NCBI GenBank assembly: GCA_033675265.1
Contig: JAUJYZ010000009.1
Coordinates: 82,501 to 146,500, forward strand
Source of the DNA: Actinostola sp. cb2023
Taxonomy: Eukaryota > Cnidaria > Anthozoa > Actiniaria > Actinostolidae
Direction: 5' to 3'
Length of the DNA: 64,000 bases
Shown here: positions 10,836 to 36,407 of the stretch, piece by piece
How the letters are laid out: each line of letters begins with the position of its first letter
How positions within the stretch are numbered: the first letter of the stretch is position 1
Made by a program: the position numbers and the translations under genes
Notes under the pieces: model-generated
Databases searched by the model: none
What the model saw: only the letters and a program-made list of their open reading frames with translations
What the model was told of the DNA's origin: nothing

Positions 10836-11112
10836 AGAATGAATGAATGAATAAATAAAGCAAAATATGAATAAATGGATGGGTGGATGAAAGAATGAAT
10901 GAACCAGTGAATGGATAAATGGGTGGGTAGATGAAAGAATGAATGAATGAATGAACCAGTAAATGGATAAATGGATGGGTAAATGAAAGAATGAATCAGT
11001 AAATGGATCAGTAGATGAATGAATGAATAAAATGAATGAATGAATGAATGAACGAACGAACCAATTGATGGATAGGTGGATGAATAAATGAATAAAATAA
11101 TGAATGAATGAT
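10836..11112 (-). repeat. (ATTC)n array in Penelope 3' region, left copy
   Basis: GAATGAATGAAT units with variants (GGATGGGT, GATAAATG) fill the space between the stop codon and the 3' UTR. The matching array of the right copy is at 14334-14680 and differs in unit number. Confidence 0.9.
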
Positions 11113-11120
11113 AAGTACAA

Positions 11121-12640
11121 TTACATTTTCTTCAATAATGGCATATAACTATCTGGTAAAGTCCTTCCATTGTCTCTATTAAATAACACTTTGCTATTCC
11201 GTGCAATACAAATTGATTCCAACCATCTTCTTTGCTGCCATCTTGCTTCATTCCTAAGTATTTTCGTGTCATCCCATTTGATGTTATGCCCCATTTGGTT
11301 AGCATGTTCAGACAAGGCTGATTTGTCTGTGTTTCCCAGCCTCACATTCCGTTGGTGTTCCATCTTCCTTGTCTGTAGTGCTCTACCCGTTTCTCCTATG
11401 TACACTGTACTGCAATCTCCGCAAGGGATTTGGTAAATGACTCCGGTCTTTTTGTCGTCTTGTATTTGATCTTTAGGCTTTGATACCATATGTCGCACTG
11501 TTAGCATAGGTTTTGTCGACACTTTGATGTTGTGTGAAGACAAAATTCTGCTAATTTTCTCAGTGACATTTTGGACATATGGTAACATAGCAAATCCCTT
11601 GTGTGATGTGTCCTGATCTCTATCCATATTACTCCCATTGCTCACATGCTTGTACTTGTTAATGAATTTCTTTGGGTAACCATTCATGGAGAGGGCTTTA
11701 AACACTTTGTGTCGTTCCAGAGTTTTCCCTTGGTCGTTATTTGGATGACTTTCCGCTCTTTTGTAGAGAGTGCGCACAACTGATGCCTTGTGTTGAGGCG
11801 CATGATGGCTTTCAAAGCTTAAATATCTATCAGTGTGCGTTTTTTTACGATACACTGTAATATCTATGCTTCCATCATCTCTGATTTTATTGAGACTATC
11901 AAGGAAGGGAATTCCTTCATTTGAGTATCTTTCTACCGTGAACTGGATATTGATGTTTTGTTGGTTTAAATGATCATGGAAAGCTGTAACTTGATCTTTT
12001 TTGATAACACACATTGTGTCATCAATGTATCTCTTGAAAATACTAGGTGGCGAAATGAATGTTGCAAGAGCAGTTTCTTCTATTTTCTCCATGACCAGAT
12101 CAGCGACAAGAACAGAAACAGGAGATCCCATTGCTGTTCCATGTATTTGATGATAAAATTTGCCTTTAAATTGGAAGTCAGCAGCGCTCAGACAAAATGA
12201 TAGCAATGTTGCGACATCCTTAGGTAATAAGCATGTCCTTTCTCCAAGGTGTTGATCACATTCAAGACGTTCCAAAGCAACTGATACAGCAATGTCAGTA
12301 GGTATAGATGTAAACAAAGACACGACATCAAAAGAGACAAGAGTTTCATCTGACAACAGCTTTAAGGAGGTGGCTACAGAAATCCATTCGTCAGTGTTCC
12401 GTAGATGATGCGTTGTATTACCAACCAACGGAGTGAGAATCCTGCATAAGTATTTTGATAGCTCGTAAGTTGGTGATCCGATAAAACTTACTATTGGTCG
12501 CAAAGGTATACCCTGTTTGTGGATCTTTGGTAATCCATAAAAACGAGAGGTATTTCCATCGGTTGTGGATATTCTTCTTTTAATGGAATCTGGTATTTTG
12601 TCTTTATATCCAGAGATAAGCTTTTAGCTTATTCTCGCAC
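11121..12640 (-). pseudogene. Penelope-like RT plus GIY-YIG endonuclease ORF, 5'-truncated
   Basis: The open frame of about 460 codons (12503 down to 11121) covers the reverse-transcriptase core from RPIVSF onward, including SFDVVSLFTSIP, the GSPVSVLVADLVME block and the catalytic YIDD box in FKRYIDDTMCV. It then runs into a GIY-YIG nuclease domain with TGVIYQIPCGDC, VYIGETGR and the paired His motif SEHANQMGH, as in endonuclease-bearing Penelope elements. The GIY-YIG junction is intact here. Upstream, a 2-base deletion near 12611-12618 relative to the right copy breaks the frame, and the N-terminal RT part is missing. It is therefore not a complete element. Confidence 0.9.
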
Positions 12641-12659
12641 TTTTTACTGAAGGCTGATT

Positions 12660-14326
12660 GGTAAAGATAAGAACATTATAATACTGAAGGCTGATAAAGG
12701 AAATTCGACAGTAGTAATGAATCGTACAGAGTATGATGAAAAGATCGAAGTAATGCTTAGTGACTCCAAGACCTACCAAGTTCTTCAAAGTGATCCTGCC
12801 AAAAAGTGCGAGAATAAGCTAAAAGCTCTAATCTCTGGATATAAAGACAAAATACCAGATTCCATTAAAAGAAGAATATCCACAACCGATGGAAATACCT
12901 CTCGTTTTTATGGATTACCAAAGATCCACAAACAGGGTATACCTTTGCGACCAATAGTAAGTTTTATCGGATCACCAACTTACGAGCTATCAAAATACTT
13001 ATGCAGGATTCTCACTCCGTTGGTTGGTAATACAACGCATCATCTACGGAACACTGACGAATGGATTTCTGTAGCCACCTCCTTAAAGCTGTTGTCAGAT
13101 GAAACTCTTGTCTCTTTTGATGTCGTGTCTTTGTTTACATCTATACCTACTGACATTGCTGTATCAGTTGCTTTGGAACGTCTTGAATGTGATCAACACC
13201 TTGGAGAAAGGACATGCTTATTACCTAAGGATGTCGCAACATTGCTATCATTTTGTCTGAGCGCTGCTGACTTCCAATTTAAAGGCAAATTTTATCATCA
13301 AATACATGGAACAGCAATGGGATCTCCTGTTTCTGTTCTTGTCGCTGATCTGGTCATGGAGAAAATAGAAGAAACTGCTCTTGCAACATTCATTTCGCCA
13401 CCTAGTATTTTCAAGAGATACATTGATGACACAATGTGTGTTATCAAAAAAGATCAAGTTACAGCTTTCCATGATCATTTAAACCAACAAAACATCAATA
13501 TCCAGTTCACGGTAGAAAGATACTCAAATGAAGGAATTCCCTTCCTTGATAGTCTCAATAAAATCAGAGATGATGGAAGCATAGATATTACAGTGTATCG
13601 TAAAAAAACGCACACTGATAGATATTTAAGCTTTGAAAGCCATCATGCGCCTCAACACAAGGCATCAGTTGTGCGCACTCTCTACAAAAGAGCGGAAAGT
13701 CATCCAAATAACGACCAAGGGAAAACTCTGGAACGACACAAAGTGTTTAAAGCCCTCTCCATGAATGGTTACCCAAAGAAATTCATTAACAAGTACAAGC
13801 ATGTGAGCAATGGGAGTAATATGGATAGAGATCAGGACACATCACACAAGGGATTTGCTATGTTACCATATGTCCAAAATGTCACTGAGAAAATTAGCAG
13901 AATTTTGTCTTCACACAACATCAAAGTGTCGACAAAACCTATGCTAACAGTGCGACATATGGTATCAAAGCCTAAAGATCAAATACAAGACGACAAAAAG
14001 ACCGGAGTCATTTACCAAATCCCTGCGGAGATTGCAGTACAGTGTACATAGGAGAAACGGGTAGAGCACTACAGACAAGGAAGATGGAACACCAACGGAA
14101 TGTGAGGCTGGGAAACACAGACAAATCAGCCTTGTCTGAACATGCTAACCAAATGGGGCATAACATCAAATGGGATGACACGAAAATACTTAGGAATGAA
14201 GCAAGATGGCAGCAAAGAAGATGGTTGGAATCAATTTGTATTGCACGGAATAGCAAAGTGTTATTTAATAGAGACAATGGAAGGACTTTACCAGATAGTT
14301 ATATGCCATTATTGAAGAAAATGTAA
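12660..14326 (+). pseudogene. Penelope-like RT plus GIY-YIG ORF with one frameshift
   Basis: The frame is open from before ATG 12717 to 14051 and covers RT motif 1 (ILKADKGNSTVVM), FYGLPKIHK, SFDVVSLFTS, the YIDD catalytic box (about 13419-13430) and the thumb region. A single T is missing at about 14023 compared with the left copy (CCCTGCGG against CCCTTGCGG). This shifts the frame inside the Cys-x2-Cys of the GIY-YIG domain, and the nuclease continues in another frame (14042-14326). The copy is therefore inactive as read unless the deletion is a sequencing error. Confidence 0.9.
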
Positions 14327-14333
14327 TTGTACT

Positions 14334-14680
14334 TATCATTCATTCATTATTTTATTCATTTATTCATCCACCTATCCATCAATTGGTTCGTTCGTTCATT
14401 CATTCATTCATTCATTCATTCATTTATTCATTCATTCATTCATCTACTGATCCATTTACTGATTCATTCTTTCATTTACCCATCCATTTATCCATTTACT
14501 GGTTCATTCATTCATTCATTCTTTCATCTACCCACCCATTTATCCATTTACTGGTTCATTCATTCATTCTTTCTTTCATCTACCCACCCATTTATCCATT
14601 CACTGGTTCATTCATTCTTTCATCCACCCATCCATTTATTCATATTTTGCTTTATTTATTCATTCATTCATTCTGTAACT
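14334..14680 (+). repeat. (ATTC)n array in Penelope 3' region, right copy
   Basis: ATTC units with CATCCACC and TTATCCATT variants lie just after the stop codon. The mirror array is at 10836-11112. Serine/Ile/His-rich frames across it are artefacts. Confidence 0.9.
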
Positions 14681-14837
14681 CATATATGTTTAGTAACTTT
14701 GTATAGTTTAATTTGTTGTTTTTACTTTGATCCTAGCTCGCGCTCTATTTAAAATCTAGTTAGCGCGCGCTGTTCAGTTAATATTCCATGGATACCGCTT
14801 TCTGTTAGCTACGTAGGAATTGTGTACTTTCATAACC

Positions 14838-14862
14838 CTGAAGATGGCCGCAATGGCCGAAA
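14838..14862 (+). ncRNA. Hammerhead-like core in Penelope 3' end, right copy
   Basis: CTGAAGA (14838-14844) is followed by a GGCC-GCAAT-GGCC stem-loop (14846-14858) and GAAA (14859-14862). The order matches hammerhead core boxes CUGANGA, stem II, GAAA. Hammerhead ribozymes are known in Penelope-like elements. I could not identify a convincing stem III or cleavage site by eye, so activity is unproven. Confidence 0.45.
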
Positions 14863-14914
14863 GCTTGGTTCATTAAACAAATTTTAAATGCAGATGAAGC
14901 CACTACAATTTATT

Positions 14915-14916
14915 TA

Positions 14917-14966
<50 letters not shown>

Positions 14967-15486
14967 AATAATTATTATTATTATGAAGCCTTCACCGGCG
15001 AAACGTCTGAATACGCGTTTGTCGTCTATTCCCTTTGCCTGAAGAAGTTAAATACCCTCAATCCATTATTATAATAATGATAATTATTATTAATATATAA
15101 TAATTATTATTATTATTTATTATTATTATAATAATAATAATTATTATTATTATTATTATTTTTATATCTTAATTTATTTATTTTTATCTTTTTTTATATA
15201 TATAAATTGCTTATATTATATTATTCATATTTATTGTTTGTATTTTAATATCATTAGTTAATTGTTATTGAACAATCCAAGCGATCATTTTAAATTTTGT
15301 AAATAAGGATTTTTATCTATTTTTTTCTTTATCTCTTATTTGTAATTTGTTTTGAGGAATAAATATATTATTATTATTATTATTATTATTATATTATATT
15401 TTCGAGTTCAAGTAGTCAATTGTAAATTACCTACATGTAGTGAGATTTGCAATTGTTTGTGTAAAAAATACATGAAATAAAGTTTC

Positions 15487-15522
<36 letters not shown>

Positions 15523-15530
15523 CTTTTTCG
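14915..15530. repeat. AT-rich stretch with several (ATT)n tracts
   Basis: (ATT)n occurs at about 14917-14970, 15085-15160, 15368-15392 and 15490-15520. The last follows ATGAAATAAAGTTTCC, which resembles a retroelement 3' tail. No gene is seen. Confidence 0.8.
14983..15052. mobile_element. Relic of another Penelope-type 3' end
   Basis: ATGAAGCCTTCACCGGCGAAACGTC has the spacing of a hammerhead-like core whose CTG is missing at the left edge. CTGAAGAAG follows at about 15041. The relic lies inside (ATT)n, as Penelope 3' tails often do. Family assignment is inference. Confidence 0.35.
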
Positions 15531-15740
15531 CTTTGCTAGGGGGGGGGGGGCAACCTACCCCTGTGCTATTTACGTTTACGTTTTATACGTTTACGTTTAA
15601 TACTAGACAACGCTTTCGCATCAAGTCTAGGACCAATCCAAATATTTACAGTGTTTTGGTCAACAATCTCTATTTACTCAGAAAGAACACTGGAAGTACA
15701 TTTACATTTTGTAGTTCCCAGTCTCCTGTATATTGCCTGG

Positions 15741-15790
15741 GTATAAAACTTGCCACGTGATGTACGTCACTTCCTCTCCGCCATATTGGT
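15741..15790 (+). promoter_or_regulatory. Candidate core promoter of STT3A
   Basis: Within 50 bp there is a TATA-like GTATAAAA (15741), an E-box CACGTG (15754-15759), a CRE-like TACGTCAC (15763-15770) overlapping an ETS-type ACTTCCT (15769-15775), and CCGCCATATTGG (15778-15789), which combines a YY1-like core with an inverted CCAAT. The CACGTGATGTACGTCAC pair is loosely similar to ATF6/XBP1-type stress elements. It lies about 125 bp before the start codon. The transcription start was not determined. Confidence 0.45.
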
Positions 15791-15912
15791 CGTGGAACAA
15801 AGGTTCCTATCAACGTGGCTCTCAGCCATTAGCTTCTCTATCTCTACAACTAGTCCTCACAACTGCTCTTCTTCCTCGCTCAACAAGCCTAAAGAGCGTC
15901 TCTCCATTCAAG

Positions 15913-31460
<15,548 letters not shown>

Positions 31461-31469
31461 TTCACTCTC

Positions 31470-31790
31470 ACTATTTTTAATATATTATACAAGCTTCTTT
31501 AGGATGGCGTAATGACTGGACACACGGTACAACAATGCGTGCAGTATTGCTTAGAATTGCACGCCGGATTGCGCCGTGTGTCACCTGTAATGTTGCAGAA
31601 GTAGGATCGCAATCTAAGTGCGCGATTTTGCATGCAATAGATGCAGAGGTGGACAGCCAATCATAGTGCGCGCAATGTTGCACTGTGTGTCGCTCTTTGA
31701 GAGTAGGATTGTAGAGAAGCTTGTCTTAAAGAATTTTGTAACGAGTCCAGCAATAAATGCACATTCCTTGTAACTAAACTAGTTACTCTT
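31470..31790. other. STT3A 3' flank, no gene seen
   Basis: Sequence after the STT3A stop. No feature with support was recognised apart from short repeated words (GTGCGCGAT, GCACGCCGG). Confidence 0.5.
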
Positions 31791-32025
31791 CTTTTATATA
31801 TACCTAACATAGTTAGTCCTCTCTTGGTGATTATAAATATTATATACCTAACATAGTTACTCTTCTCTAGATTATTATACACCTACTAACATAGTTAGTC
31901 CTCTCTTGGTGATTATAAATATTATATACCTAACATAGTTACTCTTCTCTAGATTATTATACACCTACTAACATAGTTAGTCCTCTCTTGATGATTATAA
32001 ATATTATATACCTAACATAGTACGC
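31790..32025. repeat. ~83-bp tandem repeat, about 2.8 copies
   Basis: Units contain ACATAGTTAGTCCTCTCTTG, GATTATAAATATTATATACC and TTACTCTTCTCTAGATTAT. AT-rich, downstream of STT3A. Confidence 0.9.
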
Positions 32026-32059
32026 CCTAAATCTGTTGATCAGTAGCGACGTAAGCTCA

Positions 32060-32400
32060 AGATGAAAGTATAAGAAGCTTATGTCGTAAAAACGCGGCAC
32101 GCAAGCAGAAGCGCAAGCATAAGAAAATGAAACAATTTGAGGCTTGCGTCAGGCCCATTTTTACAGTGAAATAAGGCCTCTTGTGGTTGTGATTATGCTT
32201 GCGTCAGACCTGTTTTTACAAATGACATAAGGTCTCTTGTGTTTGTGCTGCTTATGCTTGCGTCAGACCTGTTTTTACAAGTGAAATAAGGCCTCTTGTG
32301 GTTGCGCTTATAAGTTTGCGTCAGGTCCGTTTTCACAGTGACAGAAGGTCTCTTGTGCTTGCGCTTATGTTTGTATTGCTAGTGACAAGCTGGTTTAAGT
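32060..32400. repeat. Tandem copies of the GACGCAAGCATAAGC dispersed repeat
   Basis: Four to five degenerate units (~60 bp) of TTGCGTCAGGCC, TTTTTACAGTGAAATAAGG and CCTCTTGTGGTTGCGCTTAT. Related single copies are at 5470, 35945 and 56630. Confidence 0.8.
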
Positions 32401-32624
32401 GATGATTAGTATTTAAAGTGCGATTACACTAATTCTAAGTGATATTTACAAACCTGTGCCGTATTTTCAGTATTGCACGAACTCATATTAGTTTAAACTT
32501 TGTTTTAAACGCAAGCAGAATCGCAAGCAACGCAATCGATCAATCAATCAAGACATGGAGAATTTCTCACGCATGCATGCGCTTGTGCCTTGTACGTAGG
32601 ACTCGCTTGTGCTCGTGTGGGAAA

Positions 32625-32752
32625 CCTGGGGTCAATTCAATAAAAATTTTACAACAGTAATTTACAAAAGTGTAACTATTGTTCTTGGTAGCTAAAACAA
32701 TAGCTACACTTGTAAAATACACTTGTAAAAGTGTTATTGAATTGACCCCAGG
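32625..32752. mobile_element. 128-bp MITE with CCTGGGGTCAATTCAATAA ends
   Basis: The ends are inverted copies (..TTATTGAATTGACCCCAGG), and the inner AATTTACAAAAGTGTAACTA also pairs. No ORF. Confidence 0.9.
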
Positions 32753-32789
32753 CTTATCTCCAATCGTTTGAGTTCGTATATCGTAGAAC

Positions 32790-32955
32790 TCCGGTTATAA
32801 GCCACCGGCTCGTACAACTTGCTAAGGGTATTGGGGTGGGCTTATAATCGGGGGGCTTATAACCCGGGGGGCGGCTTATAACCGGGATGGGCTTATAATC
32901 GGGGGGCTTATAACCCGAGGGGCGGGGCGGCTTATAACCGGGATTTTACGGTAAT
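32790..32955. repeat. GGGCTTATAA(C/T)CGGG repeat block
   Basis: Several units of GGCTTATAATCGGGG and GGCTTATAACCGGG. The theme is similar to the CGATTAAGCGCCC element at 57386. Confidence 0.8.
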
Positions 32956-33247
32956 TTTATAACGTGCAATGCGATAGTCCCTGGGTTGTACTTCACAGGT
33001 TTCGAGCCATACTCTAGTATCGAGGTCTGTACGTTGACTATGCTGTACTCGGACCTTCTCCGCGTTGTTGTTGTTGTTGAAACTTCTATCGTGTCGAGTT
33101 ATATGTCTTGAATATAGGGTTCGATAAGTATAACTCGAGTACAGTTATTTACAAACAGCCATTATCGCACAGTGTTTAGTTGTTCTATTGTTACACGTAA
33201 GGCTGTCGTGTACATCGATAAAATCACAGCCATTGGAATGCCGTGGA

Positions 33248-33903
33248 TTACTGCAGAGACACAAACTTCTCTACGACATTCATCAGCGAGAGAGCATACC
33301 AGTTTATTCCTTGAGGGACGCTAGTAGCCTGGTTTCCATGGATACCGAATAATCTACTTAATGACGTCATGAATGACGTCAGATCGGTCCATAAGCGTAG
33401 CGGAGCCATTGTGATGTGAGCAACAGTGTGGGAATCCCAGTGTGCATAGCAAGACACGAGTACTCCGTCGACTATCATTGTACCATGTCTTGTAAGGGGT
33501 GCAAACACCCCTACTTCCGTTGCCATGGCAATCTTTAGAACTCGACTTGACTCCACCGTACGGCCAACTGTCTGTAAACGATCGCCAACCTTGAGTGTTG
33601 AAGCAAACACTGCGTCGAGCCTGTTCGTTGTGTTATCGACTCTGAAGACCAAGTGCTTGTCGGATACTCTTAAAGTACGCCCATTGCTGGTCTCAATCGA
33701 TAAGTAGTCGGCTGTGGACTTTTCCTGTCGATGAAGGAACGCTATCACTTCGCTGTACACAGGCCTACCCTGTCGGTCCAGTGTCTTCACTCGGTCGCCA
33801 ATCCTTACGTTGGACATGGGAACCCTGTGCCTTTCGAAGGTTTCGACTTGTGAGAGCTTCGGGAAGCAGTAAACGGTAGGACGCTTCATTGGAACAACGA
33901 CCG
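33248..33903 (-). CDS. Hint gene A exon 6 (Hint domain)
   Basis: Acceptor ATGATTTCAG. The 656-nt exon starts PVVVPMKRPTVYCFPKLS and ends at the stop at 33248. The open frame extends upstream into the intron (MVTTPLPHIILL...), but the pyrimidine tract and phase argue that this part is intronic. Confidence 0.9.
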
Positions 33904-36349
33904 CTGAAATCATTTGAAATATTAAGACAGATAAGAGGATGATGTGGGGGAGGGGGGTAGTCACCATGCTATTACGGACGGATGCTCAATACTCCAGTTT
34001 CGAGTTGTTTAGACACTGCTGTACTTCTTGACAAAAGGCGCATTTGCTCAGCCTTAGCCTCAATCCAGAGAATAAACCCGTGGAATTAAAAAATGATTAT
34101 TTGTGAATAATTTACGCTGAATTGAGGCTAAGGCTGAGCAAATGCGTCTTTTGTCAAGGTGTGTATAAACAACTCGAAACTGGAGTATTGACCAAATTGA
34201 CAAAAGACTGCATTGAAAAAAACTCCCGCTATTCTTGGTTTGCAATCAATCCCTCGAAAATCAAGAGATAAAGACACGGCGGCCATGTTGGTTGAACAAA
34301 CAATAGACACTAATGAGGAATATTTTGTTGAAGTTCAACCAAGATGGCCGCCGTGACGTGTATTGCAAACCAGGTACGCGCGCAATGCATTGTGAGATTA
34401 TTACAAAGGAAAAGTGAGCACCAAGTGAGCGAAAACATAGCTTGGGCTCCCTGTGTCTAGAATTGGTGCTCACTTTTCCTTTGTAATAATCTCATAATGC
34501 ATTGCATGCGTGCGTGCCGAAAGTCTGGAACTCTCGATGCTTGTATACTCCACGTTGTTTAGAGATGACCACTGTCCTTGACAAAAGTAGTCTCCTCCTA
34601 GTTCCCTGGCGGCGCCGGGTGCGTTGCCGTGACGGAACTAAAAACGCCGGGACGTGTAGGAGACTATGACAAAAGACGCATTTGTACAGGCTTAGCCTCG
34701 ATTCAGAAAACAGTCCGTGCAATTCAAAAATGTTTCTATCGTTTCATGTCAACATTTTTTCGTGTTCTTGTTGATATTTGTGAATAATTTACACTGACTC
34801 GAGGCTAACCCTGTACTAATGCGTCTGTTGTCATTAAGTACAGCGGTTTTACAGCGGTATCTGTGAACGCGAAAAGGGACTATAACAAAAGATTGCTCAT
34901 TAGTGTCTATTGTTTGTTCAACCAACATGGCCTCCGTGTCTTTATTTCTTTTTAAAGAACAAAGACGCAGCGGCCATGGTGGTGGTAGCTAATGAGGAAT
35001 GCTTTGTTGTCGGGAACCATGACGTTACATGCAAACCAGCAATTGCTTGATTTCATTAGACGTTATTTCCGGTCTCGTGAGGAATTTTCATCAGCTGAAT
35101 TGCACCTTTTCAATAGAATACTCTCTGCTTGATAGCACATGGAGGGCAGTGTTTGCCCGTCAGTGAAGCAAATATTAATGAGATTCAAGGAGTTTTAACA
35201 GCTGATTGAAAGCCAGCAATAGTCCCTTTTCGTGTTCACAGATCCCGCTGTATTGACAACATACGCATTTGTACAGGGTTAGCCTCGAGTCAGTGTAAAT
35301 TATTCACAAATATCAACAAGAACACGAAAAAATGTTGACATGAAACAATAGAAACAATTTTGAATTGCACGGACTGTTCTCTGAATCGAGGCTAACCCTG
35401 TACAAATGCGTCTTTTTTCAAGGACAGCAGTCATCTCTAAACAACGCGAAACTGGAGTATTGCGGACTCTCACTAGGACGTAAAATGTATGTCCCGAGGG
35501 TGAACTGAAAGTACTCACGTTTGAATGTATAGACGAAGCTGGTATCGATCCGTCCAACTCCATTCACACAGTCTTTGGATTTGCCGTATTTATCGAAGGT
35601 ATGCCACCCGTCCTTTCCACTGTAACACATTCCAAACCTCTGAATGGCAAATACTTGATAGTCAGCTTTCTTGGCCTCTACTGCGCAGACGTGAACTGTT
35701 TTATTCAAATCACTCCAATCGATGCTTCTCTGAAAATCTCCCAGTAGCTCTGGTAGAGCGTGGTCCGATGCATCGTCTTTATAGCAACCGACGGGACGAT
35801 ATTTTAGTTCTGAAAAACATACAAAAACGTTGGATCAATGATAGTTTTAAAAGTTGTACAACCGTTTACGCCGTTGAAAACGACGAAACAGCGACCAAAT
35901 GGCATTCTGGGAAAAAGAAAATCGTAAACCCTTGTTTAATTCTCTAGCGACGCAAGCATAAGCACAAGAGGCGTTATGTCACTGTGTAAACAGGCCTGAC
36001 GCAAGCATAAGCGCAAGCAAAAGAGGCGTTATATGTCACTCTGAATACGGTTCTGGCGCAGCATCGATCAAAATGTACGTATTCGCTTCTCGTTTTCGCT
36101 TTATTTTTCGCTTTATTATTATTATTATTATTATTTCCAAATGGTCTTGAAAGCAGAAGCTTAGTCAATAGTTTGATGAAGATCACGACAACTTTTAATT
36201 TAGACATGTTTCGGCAGTGCTTTTGTTCTTTTGTTAATCATAGTGATAGATTATATATAAACTTATACAATGTATACACATTAGATCACTCTCACTAAAT
36301 TACACCAGCACTGCAATGTCTAAACTAAAAGTTGTGATCTTTATCAAAC

Positions 36350-36407
<58 letters not shown>

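Larger units (their letters stand above)
10567..12645 (-). mobile_element. Penelope-like element, left inverted copy (5'-truncated)
   Basis: This copy reads leftward. Its 3' end includes GATGCCTGCATACAAGGAAA (complement at about 10570-10590), which also occurs at 31248-31312. It carries the 3' UTR with a hammerhead-like core, an ATTC tetranucleotide array and the RT/GIY-YIG ORF. It is truncated at 12645 and is followed by a second copy in the opposite direction. Sequence identity between the two arms is very high by eye. Confidence 0.9.
12655..14914 (+). mobile_element. Penelope-like element, right inverted copy (5'-truncated)
   Basis: This copy reads rightward, diverging from the left copy. 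It starts about ten bases from the end of the left arm and near a duplicated ACTGAAGGCTGAT (12646 and 12683), suggesting template switching or microhomology at the junction. It is truncated at the 3' side after CTACAATTTATTTAA, where an (ATT)n tract begins. It extends further into the RT N-terminus than the left copy (ILKADKGNSTVVM at about 12683-12720). Confidence 0.9.

Noticed and set aside
33903..33967. Using the ATG at 33967 as the start of Hint gene A with MVTTPLPHIILLSVLIF as signal peptide
   Set aside because: That stretch is a pyrimidine-rich acceptor region ending TTTCAG, and the phase-1 join to the cysteine-module exon gives a consistent six-exon gene.
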